In this document: piece by piece, positions 22,487 through 23,821 of the stretch
Position numbering within the stretch: position 1 is the first letter of the stretch
Layout: every line of letters starts with the position of its first letter
From: UBA6165 sp044233745
GTDB lineage: Bacteria; Bacteroidota; Bacteroidia; Flavobacteriales_D; Crocinitomicaceae
Direction of reading: 5' to 3'
Assembly (NCBI GenBank): GCA_044233745.1
Contig: JBIIJN010000037.1
Span: 1-23,821, forward strand
Length of the DNA stretch: 23,821 nt
Made by a program: the position numbers and the translations under genes
Notes under the pieces: generated by a model
What the model was told of the DNA's origin: nothing
What the model saw: only the letters and a program-made list of their open reading frames with translations
Databases searched by the model: none

Positions 22487-23644
22487 ATGTGGAAAATTGG
22501 AGTATTAGGAGCAGGAACGATGGGAAGTGGAATCGCTCAGGTGGCAGCACAAAATGGACACTATGTTGTACTTGTTGAAATCAATGAAGCCCAATTGAAA
22601 ACGGCCCACCAAAAGCTGAATCAAACCCTTGATAAATTGGTGGAAAAAGGTAAAATGACTTTTGAAGATAAAGCTGACTTGATAGGTCGCATTCAGTTCT
22701 CGAATACCACAAACGATTTTAGTGATTGTCAACTCGTGATTGAAGCTATTGTTGAAGATATCAATGTTAAAAAGCTGGTTTTCAAAAATTTAGAGAGCAT
22801 TGTTTCTAACACAACGATTTTAGCAAGTAACACATCATCCTTATCTATTGCTTCCATTGGAGCTGCGCTTAATAATCCGAGTCGCATTGTTGGAATTCAT
22901 TTTTTCAATCCAGCGCCCTTGATGCCATTGGTGGAAATTATACCTGCCGTGCAAACATCAGAACGAACTGTTGAATGGGCTAAAAATCTCATTGATGGAT
23001 GGAAAAAAGTAACAGTTCATACGAAAGACACGCCCGGATTTATTGTGAATCGCATTGCTCGACCTTTTTACGGCGAAGCATTGAGAATTTATGAAGAAGG
23101 TTTGGCAGATTTTGCAACAATAGACTGGGCTATGACGCATTTCGGGGGCTTCAAAATGGGACCATTCACCTTGATGGATTATATCGGAAACGATGTCAAT
23201 TATGCTGTTACTGAAAGTGTTTTTGCAGCCTTCTATTACGACCCGCGCTACAAACCTTCTTTGACCCAAAAACGACACAGTGAAGCTGGTTTTTATGGTA
23301 AAAAATCGGGACGCGGCTATTACAACTATGCCGAAGGATCGACTTTACCAGAACCCAAGCAAGACGAAATACTGGGCAAATATATCTTCGAGCGTATTTT
23401 GGTGATGTTGATGAATGAAGCGGCAGATGCACTGTTTTTAAATATTGCATCCAAAACAGATATCGACTTGGCCATGACCAAAGGCGTGAATTACCCCAAA
23501 GGACTTTTACAATGGGCAGAAGAATTTGGCGTAGAAAATCTCTTACAAAAACTCAACGAACTCTTTGAAGAATACGGAGAAGATCGCTACCGTCCGAGTC
23601 CAATTTTGAAGCGAATGGTGAAAAACAATCAAAAAACATTTTAA
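22487..23644 (+). CDS. 3-hydroxyacyl-CoA dehydrogenase (3-hydroxybutyryl-CoA dehydrogenase-like)
   Basis: This 385-residue protein is a 3-hydroxyacyl-CoA dehydrogenase of the PaaH/Hbd type. The NAD-binding Rossmann motif GVLGAGTMGSGIAQ is at 5-18, catalytic H138 is in GIHFFNPAPLMPLVEI, which also contains E150, and DTPGFIVNRI with N188 lies at 181-190. It is longer than the usual 280-300 residues of Hbd because it carries a second C-terminal domain (about 290-385, with MLMNEAADAL and KGVNYPKGLL), as in proteins with a duplicated C-terminal fold. It oxidises L-3-hydroxyacyl-CoA with NAD in fatty-acid or aromatic degradation, or the reverse in butyrate-type synthesis. The VOC-domain gene follows after 5 nt and is probably cotranscribed. 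Confidence 0.94.
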   Translation: MWKIGVLGAGTMGSGIAQVAAQNGHYVVLVEINEAQLKTAHQKLNQTLDKLVEKGKMTFEDKADLIGRIQFSNTTNDFSDCQLVIEAIVEDINVKKLVFKNLESIVSNTTILASNTSSLSIASIGAALNNPSRIVGIHFFNPAPLMPLVEIIPAVQTSERTVEWAKNLIDGWKKVTVHTKDTPGFIVNRIARPFYGEALRIYEEGLADFATIDWAMTHFGGFKMGPFTLMDYIGNDVNYAVTESVFAAFYYDPRYKPSLTQKRHSEAGFYGKKSGRGYYNYAEGSTLPEPKQDEILGKYIFERILVMLMNEAADALFLNIASKTDIDLAMTKGVNYPKGLLQWAEEFGVENLLQKLNELFEEYGEDRYRPSPILKRMVKNNQKTF

Positions 23645-23649
23645 TACGC

Positions 23650-23821
23650 ATGGAAAAGATTATTTGTGGAATTCAACAAATGGGCGTTGGTGTGCCTAAT
23701 GTAGAAACGATTTGGAAGTGGTACAGAAAATTCTTTGGTGTTGATGTGAAAATCTTTGAAGAGGCTGCCGAAGCTCCTTTGATGATAGATTACACGGGAA
23801 ACAAAGTACAAGCGCGAACTG
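23650..23821 (+). CDS. VOC-family (glyoxalase-like) protein, N-terminal part
   Basis: The frame starts with ATG at 23650 and runs off the window after 57 codons. The visible part (IQQMGVGVPNVETIWKWY, then FFGVDVKIFEEA) fits the first beta-alpha-beta module of the VOC superfamily, which includes glyoxalase I, ring-cleavage dioxygenases and methylmalonyl-CoA epimerase. The metal-binding residues and the second module are not in view, so no specific activity is assigned. It begins 5 nt after the hydroxyacyl-CoA dehydrogenase stop, implying a shared message and possibly a shared acyl-CoA or aromatic pathway. Confidence 0.7.
   Translation, partial: MEKIICGIQQMGVGVPNVETIWKWYRKFFGVDVKIFEEAAEAPLMIDYTGNKVQART

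Noticed and set aside
22958..23278. 106-residue open frame on the minus strand
   Set aside because: It is antisense to the hydroxyacyl-CoA dehydrogenase, with no domain of its own.

Overview
This window is a piece of a chromosome from a member of the Bacteroidota, most like the flavobacterial / Crocinitomicaceae-Cryomorphaceae side of the phylum. The evidence is an AT-rich genome, weak or absent Shine-Dalgarno sites, repeated promoter elements of the Bacteroidota type (TAnnTTTG about 20-60 nt before starts), a large secreted protein ending in a type B C-terminal signal of the type IX secretion system (gliding-motility C-terminal domain), and the gene order dnaA / low-molecular-weight tyrosine phosphatase / SAM-dependent methyltransferase, which I recall as common in this phylum. 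Nothing looks like a prophage, transposon, CRISPR array, rRNA or tRNA; the window reads as core genome.

Layout. (1) 1-2089, minus strand: hot-dog thioesterase, formimidoylglutamase-like ureohydrolase, and the start of a multi-spanning membrane protein cut by the window edge. (2) 2120-2354: divergent intergenic region before dnaA with an AT-rich repeat tract and a DnaA-box-like site; two perfect DnaA boxes lie inside the neighbouring genes. (3) 2355-5214, plus: dnaA, phosphatase, methyltransferase and a solo FeoA-like protein, tightly packed. (4) 5312-8518, plus: a 1068-residue secreted repeat protein that appears to use a TTG start. (5) 8613-11706, plus: a four-gene cluster (small transaldolase, YciO-type protein, class I glutamine amidotransferase, fused SpmA-SpmB membrane protein). 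(6) 11721-14220, minus: quinone-reductase-like MDR enzyme overlapping a flavin halogenase-like monooxygenase. (7) 14372-15676, plus: membrane-bound acyltransferase. (8) 15684-17582, minus: two SDR-family enzymes. (9) 17675-19042, plus: radA. (10) 19043-19342: a 300-base gene-free stretch with a helically phased palindromic array and an intrinsic terminator. (11) 19343-20188, minus: SPFH/prohibitin-family lipoprotein. (12) 20462-23821: small membrane protein, VanX-like dipeptidase (minus), CtlX-like amidinohydrolase, 3-hydroxyacyl-CoA dehydrogenase and the beginning of a VOC-domain protein.

How the genes work together. dnaA and radA serve replication initiation and recombinational repair. The thioesterase, acyltransferase, hydroxyacyl-CoA dehydrogenase and SDR enzymes point to fatty-acid and lipid metabolism. 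The transaldolase belongs to central carbon metabolism. The repeat protein is exported to the cell surface or medium. The VanX-like enzyme and SPFH lipoprotein belong to the envelope.

I did not find a clearly new multi-gene system. The least explained signals are non-coding: the four-copy TAAC-S-GTTA array after radA, the DnaA-box and AT-repeat cluster around dnaA, and the face-to-face promoters between the VanX-like and CtlX-like genes.
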